Shown piece by piece: positions 7,177 to 13,171 of a stretch of 16,280 bases of DNA. Source of the DNA: Collinsella aerofaciens (lineage in GTDB: Bacteria > Actinomycetota > Coriobacteriia > Coriobacteriales > Coriobacteriaceae); contig JAJWXI010000026.1 in assembly GCA_021641225.1 (NCBI GenBank), positions 1 through 16,280 of the forward strand, read 5' to 3'. A program made the translations under genes and the position numbers. Under the pieces are notes generated by a model. The model was not told the DNA's origin. It saw only the letters and a list, made by a program, of their open reading frames with translations, and did no database searches. Position 1 is the stretch's first letter; the number at the start of each line of letters is the position of its first letter.

Positions 7177-7818
7177 GTGGCTTGCAAGGTATTAGTGGTC
7201 TGCGGCTCGCCCGTGGTGGCGAGCGCGGATCTGTTGCGTAGGTTAGCGGGGGAGTGCGACCACGTTGTCGCCGTGGACCGCGGCCTGGACGCGCTGTTGG
7301 GTGCCGGCTTGGGCTGCGACGTCTATGTCGGTGACGCCGACACGGTGAGCGACGCGGGCCGTGTGTTGGTCGATGCCGCCACCGACTTTGAAGTAGAGCG
7401 CCACGACCCCTACAAGGACTATACCGACCTGGCTCTGGCGCTCGATTCCGTCCGCCGTCGCTGGTCGGGTGCCGAAGTGGTTGCGACCTGCGCTACGGGC
7501 GGCCGCCCCGACATGGCCCTAAGCGTCCTAGGCCTATTAGCCAACTACAAAGATGCTCCCGTCTGGATTGCCGAGGACGAGATCACGGCCCGCGTTCTGC
7601 ACGAAGGCGAATCCTGGACCATCGAAGGCGCAGAAGGCAAGACGTTCTCCATAATCGCCATAACCCCTGGGACGGTGGTAAGCGAACATGGCTTGGAGTG
7701 GGAACTAGATCATGCTTCGTTAGATCTACTAGCCGACACTGGCATCTCTAACGTCGTTAGGTCAGCAGCCACCATTCAAGTCCACACCGGCACCGCCATC
7801 GCTTACCTATATCAATAG
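7177..7818 (+). CDS. thiN: Thiamine pyrophosphokinase
   Basis: Converts thiamine and ATP to thiamine diphosphate and AMP. The 213-residue protein matches the bacterial TPK layout: an N-terminal Rossmann-like part with VLVVCGSPVV, VAVDRGLDALL and VGDADTVSD (the family GDxDS position), then HDPYKDYTDLALAL (family KDxTD) and CATGGRPDMALSVLGLL. A C-terminal beta domain contains EHGLEWELDHASL and TGISNVV, as expected for the thiamine-binding part. The GTG start at 7177 has GAGGG very close (2 nt), but a later GTG would remove the first beta strand. It sits 9 nt after the HAD gene. No TPP riboswitch is visible upstream, consistent with a salvage/kinase role. Confidence 0.9.
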   Translation: MACKVLVVCGSPVVASADLLRRLAGECDHVVAVDRGLDALLGAGLGCDVYVGDADTVSDAGRVLVDAATDFEVERHDPYKDYTDLALALDSVRRRWSGAEVVATCATGGRPDMALSVLGLLANYKDAPVWIAEDEITARVLHEGESWTIEGAEGKTFSIIAITPGTVVSEHGLEWELDHASLDLLADTGISNVVRSAATIQVHTGTAIAYLYQ

Positions 7819-7845
7819 GCATTTAGAATCTGGCCAAAAAAGTCC

Positions 7846-7874
7846 TTGCATCAAGCTAAACATTCCCCTATAGT
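7846..7874 (+). promoter_or_regulatory. Promoter of tRNA-Ala
   Basis: TTGCAT (7846-7851), a 17-nt spacer and TATAGT (7869-7874) form a good sigma-70-type promoter. The expected start is near 7881, about 7 nt before the mature tRNA 5' end. The tRNA therefore has its own promoter, 28 nt after the thiN stop. Confidence 0.75.
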
Positions 7875-7887
7875 ATCTCCTCGTCAC

Positions 7888-7963
7888 GGGGGCGTAGCTC
7901 AGCTGGGAGAGCGCTTGACTGGCAGTCAAGAGGTCAGGGGTTCGATCCCCCTCGTCTCCACCA
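7888..7963 (+). tRNA. tRNA-Ala (anticodon GGC)
   Basis: A 76-nt cloverleaf with encoded CCA. Acceptor GGGGGCG (7888-7894) pairs with CGTCTCC (7953-7959), including the G3-U70 pair that specifies alanine. The D arm is GCTC/GAGC. The anticodon stem CTTGA/TCAAG (7914-7918, 7926-7930) closes loop CTGGCAG with anticodon GGC at 7921-7923. The T arm is AGGGG-TTCGATC-CCCCT. It reads GCC/GCU codons. GCC is abundant in the GC-rich genes here, so this should be a heavily used tRNA. Confidence 0.98.
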
Positions 7964-7973
7964 TCGTGAATGC

Positions 7974-8005
7974 AAAGGCCTTCGGAATTCTGAAGGCCTT
8001 TTTTT
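7974..8005 (+). terminator. Intrinsic terminator after tRNA-Ala
   Basis: AAAGGCCTTC (7974-7983) pairs perfectly with GAAGGCCTTT (7992-8001) over an 8-nt loop, followed by a T run to 8005. It is well placed 10 nt after the CCA end. It should separate the tRNA unit from the capsule locus. Confidence 0.92.
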
Positions 8006-8274
8006 CGTGCCAAAATACCTCGCGCCACAAACCCATACCCACATCAACAAAAAGTTGCACAATTTATTTCCCATGTCTGTACATAGTTTGTTATCCAAAC
8101 GCAATTACCAGTGCAGCTCGCTTCTCCAGCTGGGCTTCAGGAACGCTCCCAATTATTGCCAGCACCCCAATAACCTGCGCCAACGTGAACAACATCTCAA
8201 AACAACCCCCTTAAGCACGTCAAATGAACGATATGTTGTCCAACGCAGCCCAAATCAGTTTCACTAACAGCTTG
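8006..8274. other. Intergenic stretch without a convincing gene
   Basis: Between the tRNA terminator and the putative capsule-operon promoter I see no plus-strand reading frame with a ribosome site and no RNA fold of note. The only candidate is a 34-codon minus-strand ORF (listed separately). Composition is lower in GC than the flanking genes. No copy of the tRNA 3' end is present here, so there is no visible att duplication. Confidence 0.6.
8091..8195 (-). CDS. Doubtful small hydrophobic ORF (34 aa), possibly a gene fragment
   Basis: The ATG at 8195 has AAGGGGG 10 nt upstream (complement of 8206-8212). The peptide starts MLFTLAQVIGVLAIIGSV, a plausible transmembrane helix, then PEAQLEKR and AALVIAFG before TAA. 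It looks like a helix, a charged turn and the start of a second helix cut short, so it may be the remnant of a small two-helix membrane protein. I recognise no family. No good promoter is visible upstream on this strand. It points toward the tRNA terminator. Confidence 0.25.
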   Translation of the reverse strand: MLFTLAQVIGVLAIIGSVPEAQLEKRAALVIAFG

Positions 8275-8290
8275 TGCTAGGATACCTAGC
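8275..8290 (+). promoter_or_regulatory. Putative extended -10 promoter inside a palindrome
   Basis: TGCTAGGAT (8275-8283) is an extended -10 (TGn plus TAGGAT) with no clear -35. The same bases are part of a perfect dyad, GCTAGG (8276-8281), ATA, CCTAGC (8285-8290). A regulator binding the palindrome would block the -10. It lies about 470 nt upstream of the first capsule gene and is the best promoter candidate for the operon. Promoter and operator roles are both inferred. Confidence 0.45.
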
Positions 8291-8489
8291 GTTACATGAG
8301 TTCAACTGTGCTCGCGGCTCCAGCAAGTCACAAAGCGCAGGGTCGATCAGCATCCGGCCGTAACGGCGGTGCCAGAAACACCACGAGCTCCAATATCGAT
8401 TGCCATGCGCGATTTTGCACTTGGTTTTGCGGGCATTTAAAAGTTCGCATTGTGGAGTGCATCAAGTTACTACGGCAAACCACAGCAGT

Positions 8490-8555
8490 CTTCAGCTGTT
8501 TGCGTGCGGTCCAGTTTTGTTCCCGCTTGACTGGTTCGCACGCAGCCAGCTGGAG
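8490..8555 (+). ncRNA. Leader hairpin 1 (long, two symmetric internal loops)
   Basis: CAGCTG (8493-8498), TT, TGCGTGCG (8501-8508), GT, CCAGT (8511-8515) pairs with ACTGG (8530-8534), TT, CGCACGCA (8537-8544), GC, CAGCTG (8547-8552). That is 19 Watson-Crick pairs in three blocks separated by 2x2 internal loops, with a 14-nt apical loop (8516-8529). Three more pairs extend the base (8490-8492 with 8553-8555, one of them G-U). The order of blocks is too regular to be accidental. The 5' arm can instead fold back on 8475-8486, giving an alternative structure. Confidence 0.7.
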
Positions 8556-8655
8556 TCGCGGTCATTTTTGCGATACACGTCCGCGTCTCTAGCAACTGCA
8601 CTCATACATACCGTTCACGGTGGGGCAGAGCCACGTGCTTGTCTGACTGGGCTCA

Positions 8656-8714
8656 GGGTTTGAATATGGAGCGCCTTCGCGCACAAGCGCCCTGGCGAAG
8701 CCATACCCAAACCC
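8656..8714 (+). ncRNA. Leader hairpin 2, just upstream of the antiterminator gene
   Basis: GGGTTTG (8656-8662), AA, TATGG (8665-8669), then a 5-nt bulge and CTTCGC (8675-8680) pair with GCGAAG (8695-8700), CCATA (8701-8705), CC and CAAACCC (8708-8714). This gives 18 pairs over 59 nt and ends 22 nt before the ribosome site of the antiterminator gene. There is no U run after it. It may be a LoaP-type RNA recognition hairpin or a translational control element. Confidence 0.65.
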
Positions 8715-8751
8715 CGTGAGCCACACGTAAGACAGCAAGGGGGTGGTGCTC

Positions 8752-9297
8752 GTGTGGTATGTGATTCAGGTCATTAACGGTCGCGAAGACGTAATGCGCG
8801 AGCGCATCGAGCGTATGGTGCCGGCGAGCGCCATGCAGGAGCTCTTTTATCCCCAATTTCAAACCGAGATCAAAGTACACGGCGAATGGGTCAATACGAC
8901 CAAGCCGCTGTTCCCTGGTTATCTTATCTGCGATACGGCAGATCCCCGCACCGTGCAACAGTATCTGCTGCGCATGGACGACTTTGCCCGAGTGCTTTCC
9001 CAGGACGGTCAGTTTGTGCCGCTGGCAAAAGAAGAGGTCCAGCTTATTGGCGGCTTTACGCACAGGGGAGACCGCGTAGTGCCCATGAGCGAGGCTCTAA
9101 AAGACGGCGACCAGGTCGTTGTGACGGCAGGTCCGCTGCTAGGCCACGAAGGCCTGATCAAAACCATTAATAGACGCAAGAGTACTGCTTATTTGGAGCT
9201 CGACCTGTGCGGCCGACGTGTGACTACGCGCGTTGGCCTTGCCGTGCTTTCGGCCGAACAGCGCGTAATGCGAAACCTAAAAAAGGCGATTGCCTAG
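8752..9297 (+). CDS. loaP: LoaP/NusG-like transcription antiterminator
   Basis: A specialised NusG paralogue. Members of the NusG/RfaH/LoaP/UpxY group bind RNA polymerase and let it read through long polysaccharide or antibiotic operons. Of 181 residues, the N-terminal NGN domain begins MWYVIQVINGRE and contains FYPQFQTEIKVHGEWVNTT and PLFPGYLICDT (compare NusG PLFPGYLFV). The C-terminal KOW domain from about residue 122 reads DQVVVTAGPLLGHEGLIKTI and ends with RVTTRVGLAVL. I prefer GTG 8752: AAGGGGG (8737-8743) lies 8 nt upstream, whereas the GTG at 8743 overlaps that site, and NusG proteins usually start just before the WY. First gene of the capsule operon, preceded by a long folded leader. 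LoaP is the best subgroup guess for this phylum; the symbol is provisional. Confidence 0.85.
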   Translation: MWYVIQVINGREDVMRERIERMVPASAMQELFYPQFQTEIKVHGEWVNTTKPLFPGYLICDTADPRTVQQYLLRMDDFARVLSQDGQFVPLAKEEVQLIGGFTHRGDRVVPMSEALKDGDQVVVTAGPLLGHEGLIKTINRRKSTAYLELDLCGRRVTTRVGLAVLSAEQRVMRNLKKAIA

Positions 9298-9303
9298 TTG
9301 CAG

Positions 9304-10113
9304 ATGATCACTACACAAAACAGGGAGGCTCCCCGGCCCGGGGACGAAGTCTTGGAAGAAAACGTGTCGGACAAAACCGAATTTGCATCGAATGCGCCCG
9401 TAGGGGCGGCGCTGATTGCTCAGGCCATGGACCGGCGCGCGGGCGCCGGCCGCTACAAGGCCATGCAGTCCATTATGGACTGGGACCGCTCGCGTCTGGC
9501 CTACAGGGCCGTTAAGCGCACGTTCGACATCGTGTTCAGCGGTGCCGTGCTAGTCGTAATCGCGATTCCCAGCTTGGTTCTGGCGGCGCTCATCCGCCTG
9601 GAGAGCGAGGGCAGCCCGTTCTATAGCCAGATCCGCGTGGGCCGCACCCGTTCCGACGGTAGTCTAACCACCTTTCGCATGTGGAAGTTCCGCAGCATGT
9701 ACAGAGATGCCGACGAACGCCTCGCCGAGCTCAAGGAGCAGAACGAGATCTCAGGTGCTATGTTCAAGATGAAGAACGATCCGCGTGTCACCAATATCGG
9801 CAAGTTCATCCGCAAGCACTCCATCGACGAGTTCCCGCAGTTCCTGAATGTGTTCCTGGGCCAGATGTCCGTCGTGGGGCCAAGGCCGCCGCTACCGAAC
9901 GAGGTGGCGGAGTACACCGAGTACGACCTGCAGCGACTAGCAGTGAAACCCGGCATCACCGGCTGGTGGCAGGTGACGGAGCGCAACTCAACGGGTTTCG
10001 ATGGGATGGTTCAGCGCGACCTGGAGTACATCGCCAAGCGCGGTCCCGTTACGGACCTCAAGATCGTTGCTCTCACGGTGATCGAGGTCATCACCGGTAA
10101 GGGTGCGTGCTAA
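9304..10113 (+). CDS. Polyprenyl-phosphate sugar-1-phosphate transferase (chain-initiating, WbaP/CpsE C-terminal type)
   Basis: Transfers a sugar-1-phosphate from a UDP-sugar to undecaprenyl phosphate at the inner membrane, starting the repeat unit. From ATG 9304 (269 residues) there is a 65-residue hydrophilic N-terminal segment unlike the family, then KRTFDIVFSG and one hydrophobic helix (about 74-98). Next come GSPFYSQIRVGR, FRMWKFRSMYRDAD, IRKHSIDEFPQFLNVFLGQM with the catalytic Asp175-Glu176, VGPRPPLP, and KPGITGWWQV. The multi-helix N-terminal half of full WbaP is absent, so it is a minimal monotopic phosphoglycosyl transferase. Start is uncertain: TTG 9298 follows the upstream stop directly with AAAAGG 11 nt before, and GTG 9364 has GGAAG nearby. 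The sugar cannot be read from sequence. Confidence 0.9.
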   Translation: MITTQNREAPRPGDEVLEENVSDKTEFASNAPVGAALIAQAMDRRAGAGRYKAMQSIMDWDRSRLAYRAVKRTFDIVFSGAVLVVIAIPSLVLAALIRLESEGSPFYSQIRVGRTRSDGSLTTFRMWKFRSMYRDADERLAELKEQNEISGAMFKMKNDPRVTNIGKFIRKHSIDEFPQFLNVFLGQMSVVGPRPPLPNEVAEYTEYDLQRLAVKPGITGWWQVTERNSTGFDGMVQRDLEYIAKRGPVTDLKIVALTVIEVITGKGAC

Positions 10114-10889
10114 TGCTCCGGGACTATTCAAAATTCGTTGAGCTCAAGCGTGTTCCCGTAATCGATGTTCCGATCACGGGAACCAATATGTCTGAGTGCG
10201 TGGAGTTTCTCACTCGCCATATAGATGAGCTACATGGCGAGTATATTTGCGTATCCAATGCTCACACGTCGGTTATGGCTCATGACGACCCTTCCTATTG
10301 GGCCTGCCAAGCGGACTCCCTCATGTCCGTTCCCGACGGCAAGCCTTTATCTGTTGTTGGACGTAAAACAATAGAGTCAATGGGGCGTGTAACTGGACCC
10401 GATCTAATGCGAGAGATTTTCAGCATTTCCTTGCAGCAGGGATGGAGCCATTACTTCTACGGTAACGAGCAGAAGAATCTCGACGCTCTCAAGAATTCAC
10501 TTCAGAAGGAATATCCGGGCCTGGAAATAGCTGGCATGGAGCCTTCGGTTTTCCGACCGCTCTCCGTCAGCGAGAAGCGAGACCTTTCGCGACGTATCGC
10601 TGATTCGGGTGCAGACTTCGCATGGATTGCGCTGGGTGCGCCTCGCCAGGAAGTCCTCATGCATGAGCTTAAAGGTGGCCCCCAGCCAATAATGATCGGC
10701 GTCGGGGGAGCCTTCAATGTCCTCGCCGGAGTGGTGCCGGAGGCACCGATCTGGATGCAGGACTTGAGCCTCGAATGGCTATACAGACTTATCCAAGAGC
10801 CGAAACGGCTTTTCAAGCGATACCTCATTACTAACACTAAGTTTCTCTTTTACCAGTTCACTGGCGCAAAACGCAAGGAAGGCAAGTAG
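10113..10889 (+). CDS. WecG/TagA/CpsF-family glycosyltransferase (GT26)
   Basis: Adds the second sugar, often an N-acetylmannosamine(uronic acid) or glucose-type residue, to the lipid-linked first sugar on the cytoplasmic face. The 258-residue protein has the family pattern: ICVSNAHTSVMA, VPDGKPLSVVGR (Asp75 matches the catalytic Asp of TagA), RVTGPDLMREIF, HYFYGNEQKN, WIALGAPRQEVLMH, GVGGAFNVLAG and a C-terminal EWLYRLIQEPKRLFKRYL that docks at the membrane in TagA. ATG 10113 overlaps the preceding TAA by 1 nt and has AAGGG 9 nt upstream, better than the GTG at 10107. GC is clearly lower than in the genes either side (hand counts of two 60-nt lines: 31 and 27 G+C, against 41 in one capE line), suggesting a separate origin. 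Confidence 0.92.
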   Translation: MLRDYSKFVELKRVPVIDVPITGTNMSECVEFLTRHIDELHGEYICVSNAHTSVMAHDDPSYWACQADSLMSVPDGKPLSVVGRKTIESMGRVTGPDLMREIFSISLQQGWSHYFYGNEQKNLDALKNSLQKEYPGLEIAGMEPSVFRPLSVSEKRDLSRRIADSGADFAWIALGAPRQEVLMHELKGGPQPIMIGVGGAFNVLAGVVPEAPIWMQDLSLEWLYRLIQEPKRLFKRYLITNTKFLFYQFTGAKRKEGK

Positions 10890-11948
10890 ATGAAATCCAC
10901 GACCGCATTCAAAGACAAGACCCTCATGATCACGGGAGGCACCGGCTCGTTCGGCAACACCGTGCTCAAGCACTTCATGAACACCGACCTGGCCGAGATC
11001 CGCATCTTCTCGCGCGACGAGAAGAAGCAGGACGACATGCGCCACCGCCTGCAGGAGAAGTCCCCGGAGCTCGCCTCCAAGGTGCGCTTCTTCATCGGCG
11101 ACGTCCGCAACGCCCAGAGCGTGCGCGACGCCATGCACGGGGTCGACTACATCTTCCACGCCGCCGCCCTCAAGCAGGTGCCCTCCTGCGAGTTCTTCCC
11201 CATGGAGGCCGTCCGCACCAACGTCATCGGCACGGACAACGTGCTCCACGCCGCCATCGAGGGGGGCGTCGACCGCGTCGTGTGCCTTTCCACCGACAAG
11301 GCGGCCTACCCCATCAACGCCATGGGCAAGTCCAAGGCCATGATGGAGTCCATCATCTACGCCAACGCCCGCAACGGCGCCGGCCGCACCACCATCTGCT
11401 GCACCCGCTACGGCAACGTCATGTGCTCGCGCGGCTCGGTGATCCCGCTGTTCATCGACCGCATCCGCAAGGGCGAGCCGCTCACGGTCACCGACCCCAA
11501 CATGACCCGCTTCCTCATGAACCTGGACGAGGCGGTCGACCTCGTGCAGTTCGCCTTCGAGCACGCAAACCCCGGTGACCTGTTCATCCAGAAGGCGCCG
11601 GCGTCCACCATCGGCGACCTCGCCGAGGCGGTCCAGGAGGTCTTCGGCCGCGTGGGCACGCAGGTCATCGGCACCCGCCACGGCGAGAAGCTGTTCGAGA
11701 CCCTCATGACCCGCGAGGAGCGCCTGCGCGCCGAGGACATGGGTGGCTACTACCGCGTCGCCTGCGACTCGCGCGACCTGAACTACGACAAGTTCGTCGT
11801 CGACGGCGAGGTTGAGACCCAGGCCGACGAGTCCTACACGAGCCACAACACCGAGAGGCTCGACGTGGAGGGCACCATCGCCAAGATCAAGACGGCTGAG
11901 TACGTGCAGCTGGCCCTGGAGGGCCGCGAGCACGAGGCGGTGCAGTAG
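10890..11948 (+). CDS. capE: CapE/FnlA-type UDP-GlcNAc 4,6-dehydratase/5-epimerase
   Basis: A short-chain dehydrogenase-fold enzyme that takes UDP-GlcNAc to UDP-2-acetamido-2,6-dideoxy-L-arabino-4-hexulose, first step toward UDP-L-PneNAc and UDP-L-FucNAc. Of 352 residues, TGGTGSFGNTVL (15-26) is the NAD(P) loop, followed by FSRDEKKQDDMR, FFIGDVRNAQSV, HAAALKQVPSCE and TNVIGTDNV. The active-site segment is STDKAAYPINAMGKSKAMME, where Met stands at the usual catalytic Tyr position, as in CapE/FnlA rather than FlaA1/PseB. CTRYGNVMCSRGSVIPLF and MTRFLMNLDEAVDLV are also typical. The ATG directly follows the wecG-type stop, with AAGGAAGG upstream. Very GC-rich and continues into capF. An ordinary UDP-glucose 4-epimerase is less likely. 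Confidence 0.88.
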   Translation: MKSTTAFKDKTLMITGGTGSFGNTVLKHFMNTDLAEIRIFSRDEKKQDDMRHRLQEKSPELASKVRFFIGDVRNAQSVRDAMHGVDYIFHAAALKQVPSCEFFPMEAVRTNVIGTDNVLHAAIEGGVDRVVCLSTDKAAYPINAMGKSKAMMESIIYANARNGAGRTTICCTRYGNVMCSRGSVIPLFIDRIRKGEPLTVTDPNMTRFLMNLDEAVDLVQFAFEHANPGDLFIQKAPASTIGDLAEAVQEVFGRVGTQVIGTRHGEKLFETLMTREERLRAEDMGGYYRVACDSRDLNYDKFVVDGEVETQADESYTSHNTERLDVEGTIAKIKTAEYVQLALEGREHEAVQ

Positions 11949-11949
11949 G

Positions 11950-13167
11950 GTGCGCGTCCTCGTCACCGGCGCGAGGGGCTTCGTCGGCAGGAACCTCTGC
12001 TGCGCGTTGAAGAACATCCGCGACGGCAAGGATCGCCGTGCCAAATACCAGCCCCTCCTTCCCCTTGAGGTCATGGAGTACGACATCGACTCCGCCCCGG
12101 AGGAGCTCGACGGGTACTGCTCCCGCACCGACTTCGTCTTCAACCTGGCGGGCGTCAACCGCCCCAAGGAGCAGGCGGAGTTCATGGAGGGCAATTTCGG
12201 GTTCGCCTCCACGCTGCTCGAGACCCTCGAGCGCCACGGCAACACGTGCCCCGTCATGCTCTCCAGCTCCGCGCAGGCGAGCCTGTCGGGCCGCTTCGAG
12301 GGCTCCGTATACGGCGAGTCCAAGCTCGCGGGGGAGGGCCTCTTCCGCGAGTACTCGGAGCGCACGGGCGCCCCGGTGCTCATCTACCGCTTCCCCAACC
12401 TCTACGGCAAGTGGTGCCGCCCGCGCTACAACTCCGCCGTTGCCACCTTCTGCGACGCCATCGCCAACGGCCGCCCCTACACCGTGAGCGACCCGTCGGT
12501 GGAGCTGGAGCTGCTATACATCGACGACCTGGTCGACGAGATGCTGGGCGCGCTGCTCGGCAAGGAGCACCGCTGCGGCTACGAGGGGCTCGAGCGCGCC
12601 GAGGGCGATGGTTTCTGCTACGTCCCCGGGACCGACGTGAAGACGCTGGGCGAGATCGTCTACCTGCTCGACAGCTTCCGCGACAGCCGCGAGACGCTGT
12701 CGGTGCCTGACCTTTCGGAGGGCTCCTTCTCCAAGAAGCTGTGGAGCACGTTCCTGTCCTACTACGAGCCGGGGCACTTCGCCTATAGCCTGAAGCCCAA
12801 CACCGACGACCGTGGCTCGTTCACCGAGTTCCTGCGCACGCCCGAGCGCGGCCAGGTCTCCGTCAACGTGAGCAAGCCCGGCATCACCAAGGGCAACCAC
12901 TGGCACATGAGCAAGTGGGAGAGGTTCCTGGTGGTCTCCGGCACCGCGTCGATCAAGCTGAGGAAGGTGGGGGAGGATGCCGAGGGGAACCCGTTCCCCG
13001 TCGACGAGTACATAGTTTCTGGGTCTGACATGCGCACCGTGGAGATGATCCCGGGCTACACGCACTCCATAACCAACCTGTCCGACACCGAGGACCTCGT
13101 GACGGTCATGTGGGCCAACGAGCCCTTCGACCCCGAGAACCCCGACACCTACTACGAGGAGGTCTAG
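11950..13167 (+). CDS. capF: CapF/FnlB-type bifunctional reductase with C-terminal cupin
   Basis: Acts after CapE: the C-terminal cupin epimerises at C3 and the N-terminal SDR domain reduces C4 with NADPH, giving UDP-2-acetamido-2,6-dideoxy-L-talose (UDP-L-PneNAc). From GTG 11950 (405 residues, normal length), TGARGFVGRN is at 6-15, FNLAGVNRPKE at 64-74, SSSAQAS at 105-111, YGESKLAGEG at 121-130 (catalytic Tyr121, Lys125) and YRFPNLYGKW at 146-155. The cupin from about 280 has GNHWHMSKWERFLVVSG at 315-331, with His317 and His319 as likely metal ligands, and His372 in PGYTHSIT. The frame is open further upstream inside capE, but GTG 11950, 1 nt after the capE stop, is the natural start. It ends with GAGGAGG, the ribosome site for the next gene. 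Confidence 0.9.
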   Translation: MRVLVTGARGFVGRNLCCALKNIRDGKDRRAKYQPLLPLEVMEYDIDSAPEELDGYCSRTDFVFNLAGVNRPKEQAEFMEGNFGFASTLLETLERHGNTCPVMLSSSAQASLSGRFEGSVYGESKLAGEGLFREYSERTGAPVLIYRFPNLYGKWCRPRYNSAVATFCDAIANGRPYTVSDPSVELELLYIDDLVDEMLGALLGKEHRCGYEGLERAEGDGFCYVPGTDVKTLGEIVYLLDSFRDSRETLSVPDLSEGSFSKKLWSTFLSYYEPGHFAYSLKPNTDDRGSFTEFLRTPERGQVSVNVSKPGITKGNHWHMSKWERFLVVSGTASIKLRKVGEDAEGNPFPVDEYIVSGSDMRTVEMIPGYTHSITNLSDTEDLVTVMWANEPFDPENPDTYYEEV

Positions 13168-13171
13168 CCGC

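Larger units (their letters stand above)
8284..8751 (+). promoter_or_regulatory. Long structured 5' leader of the capsule operon
   Basis: About 460 nt separate the putative promoter from the antiterminator gene. The open frames here lack ribosome sites and are crossed by two large hairpins (8490-8555 and 8656-8714), plus a smaller one at 8616-8637 (CACG-TGG with CCA-CGTG, one bulged base). No hairpin is followed by a U run. A long folded leader before a LoaP/NusG-type gene fits processive antitermination, in which the protein loads on polymerase through leader RNA. This is inference from context. Confidence 0.55.

Noticed and set aside
7807..8028. Minus-strand frame containing GDRTPDLLTASQALSQLSYAP
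   Set aside because: This is the classic translation of a tRNA on the opposite strand, not a protein.
7846..8214. Plus-strand frame containing GGVAQLGERLTGSQEVRGSIPL
   Set aside because: This is the well-known false translation of a tRNA gene. The sequence is tRNA-Ala plus its terminator.
8275..8290. Invertible promoter as in Bacteroides capsule loci
   Set aside because: An invertible segment needs a second, distant inverted copy of the repeat. None was seen, and no recombinase gene is in the window.
7974..8300. Genomic-island attachment site at the tRNA 3' end
   Set aside because: No direct repeat of the tRNA 3' end and no integrase are visible within the window.
8296..8592. 98-codon plus-strand ORF in the capsule leader
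   Set aside because: No ribosome site before the ATG, unusual Cys/Arg/Ser-rich composition, and it crosses the strong hairpin 8490-8555. More likely non-coding leader RNA.
8284..8751. JUMPstart/ops element for an RfaH-type regulator
   Set aside because: I looked for GGCGGTAGC-type ops sequences and found only partial resemblance (CGGCGGTGCC near 8363), not a match.
10779..12383. 534-codon minus-strand open frame opposite capE/capF
   Set aside because: It results from the G/C third-position bias of capE and capF on the other strand. It spans two genes, has no ribosome site and shows repetitive V/A/G/D/H composition.
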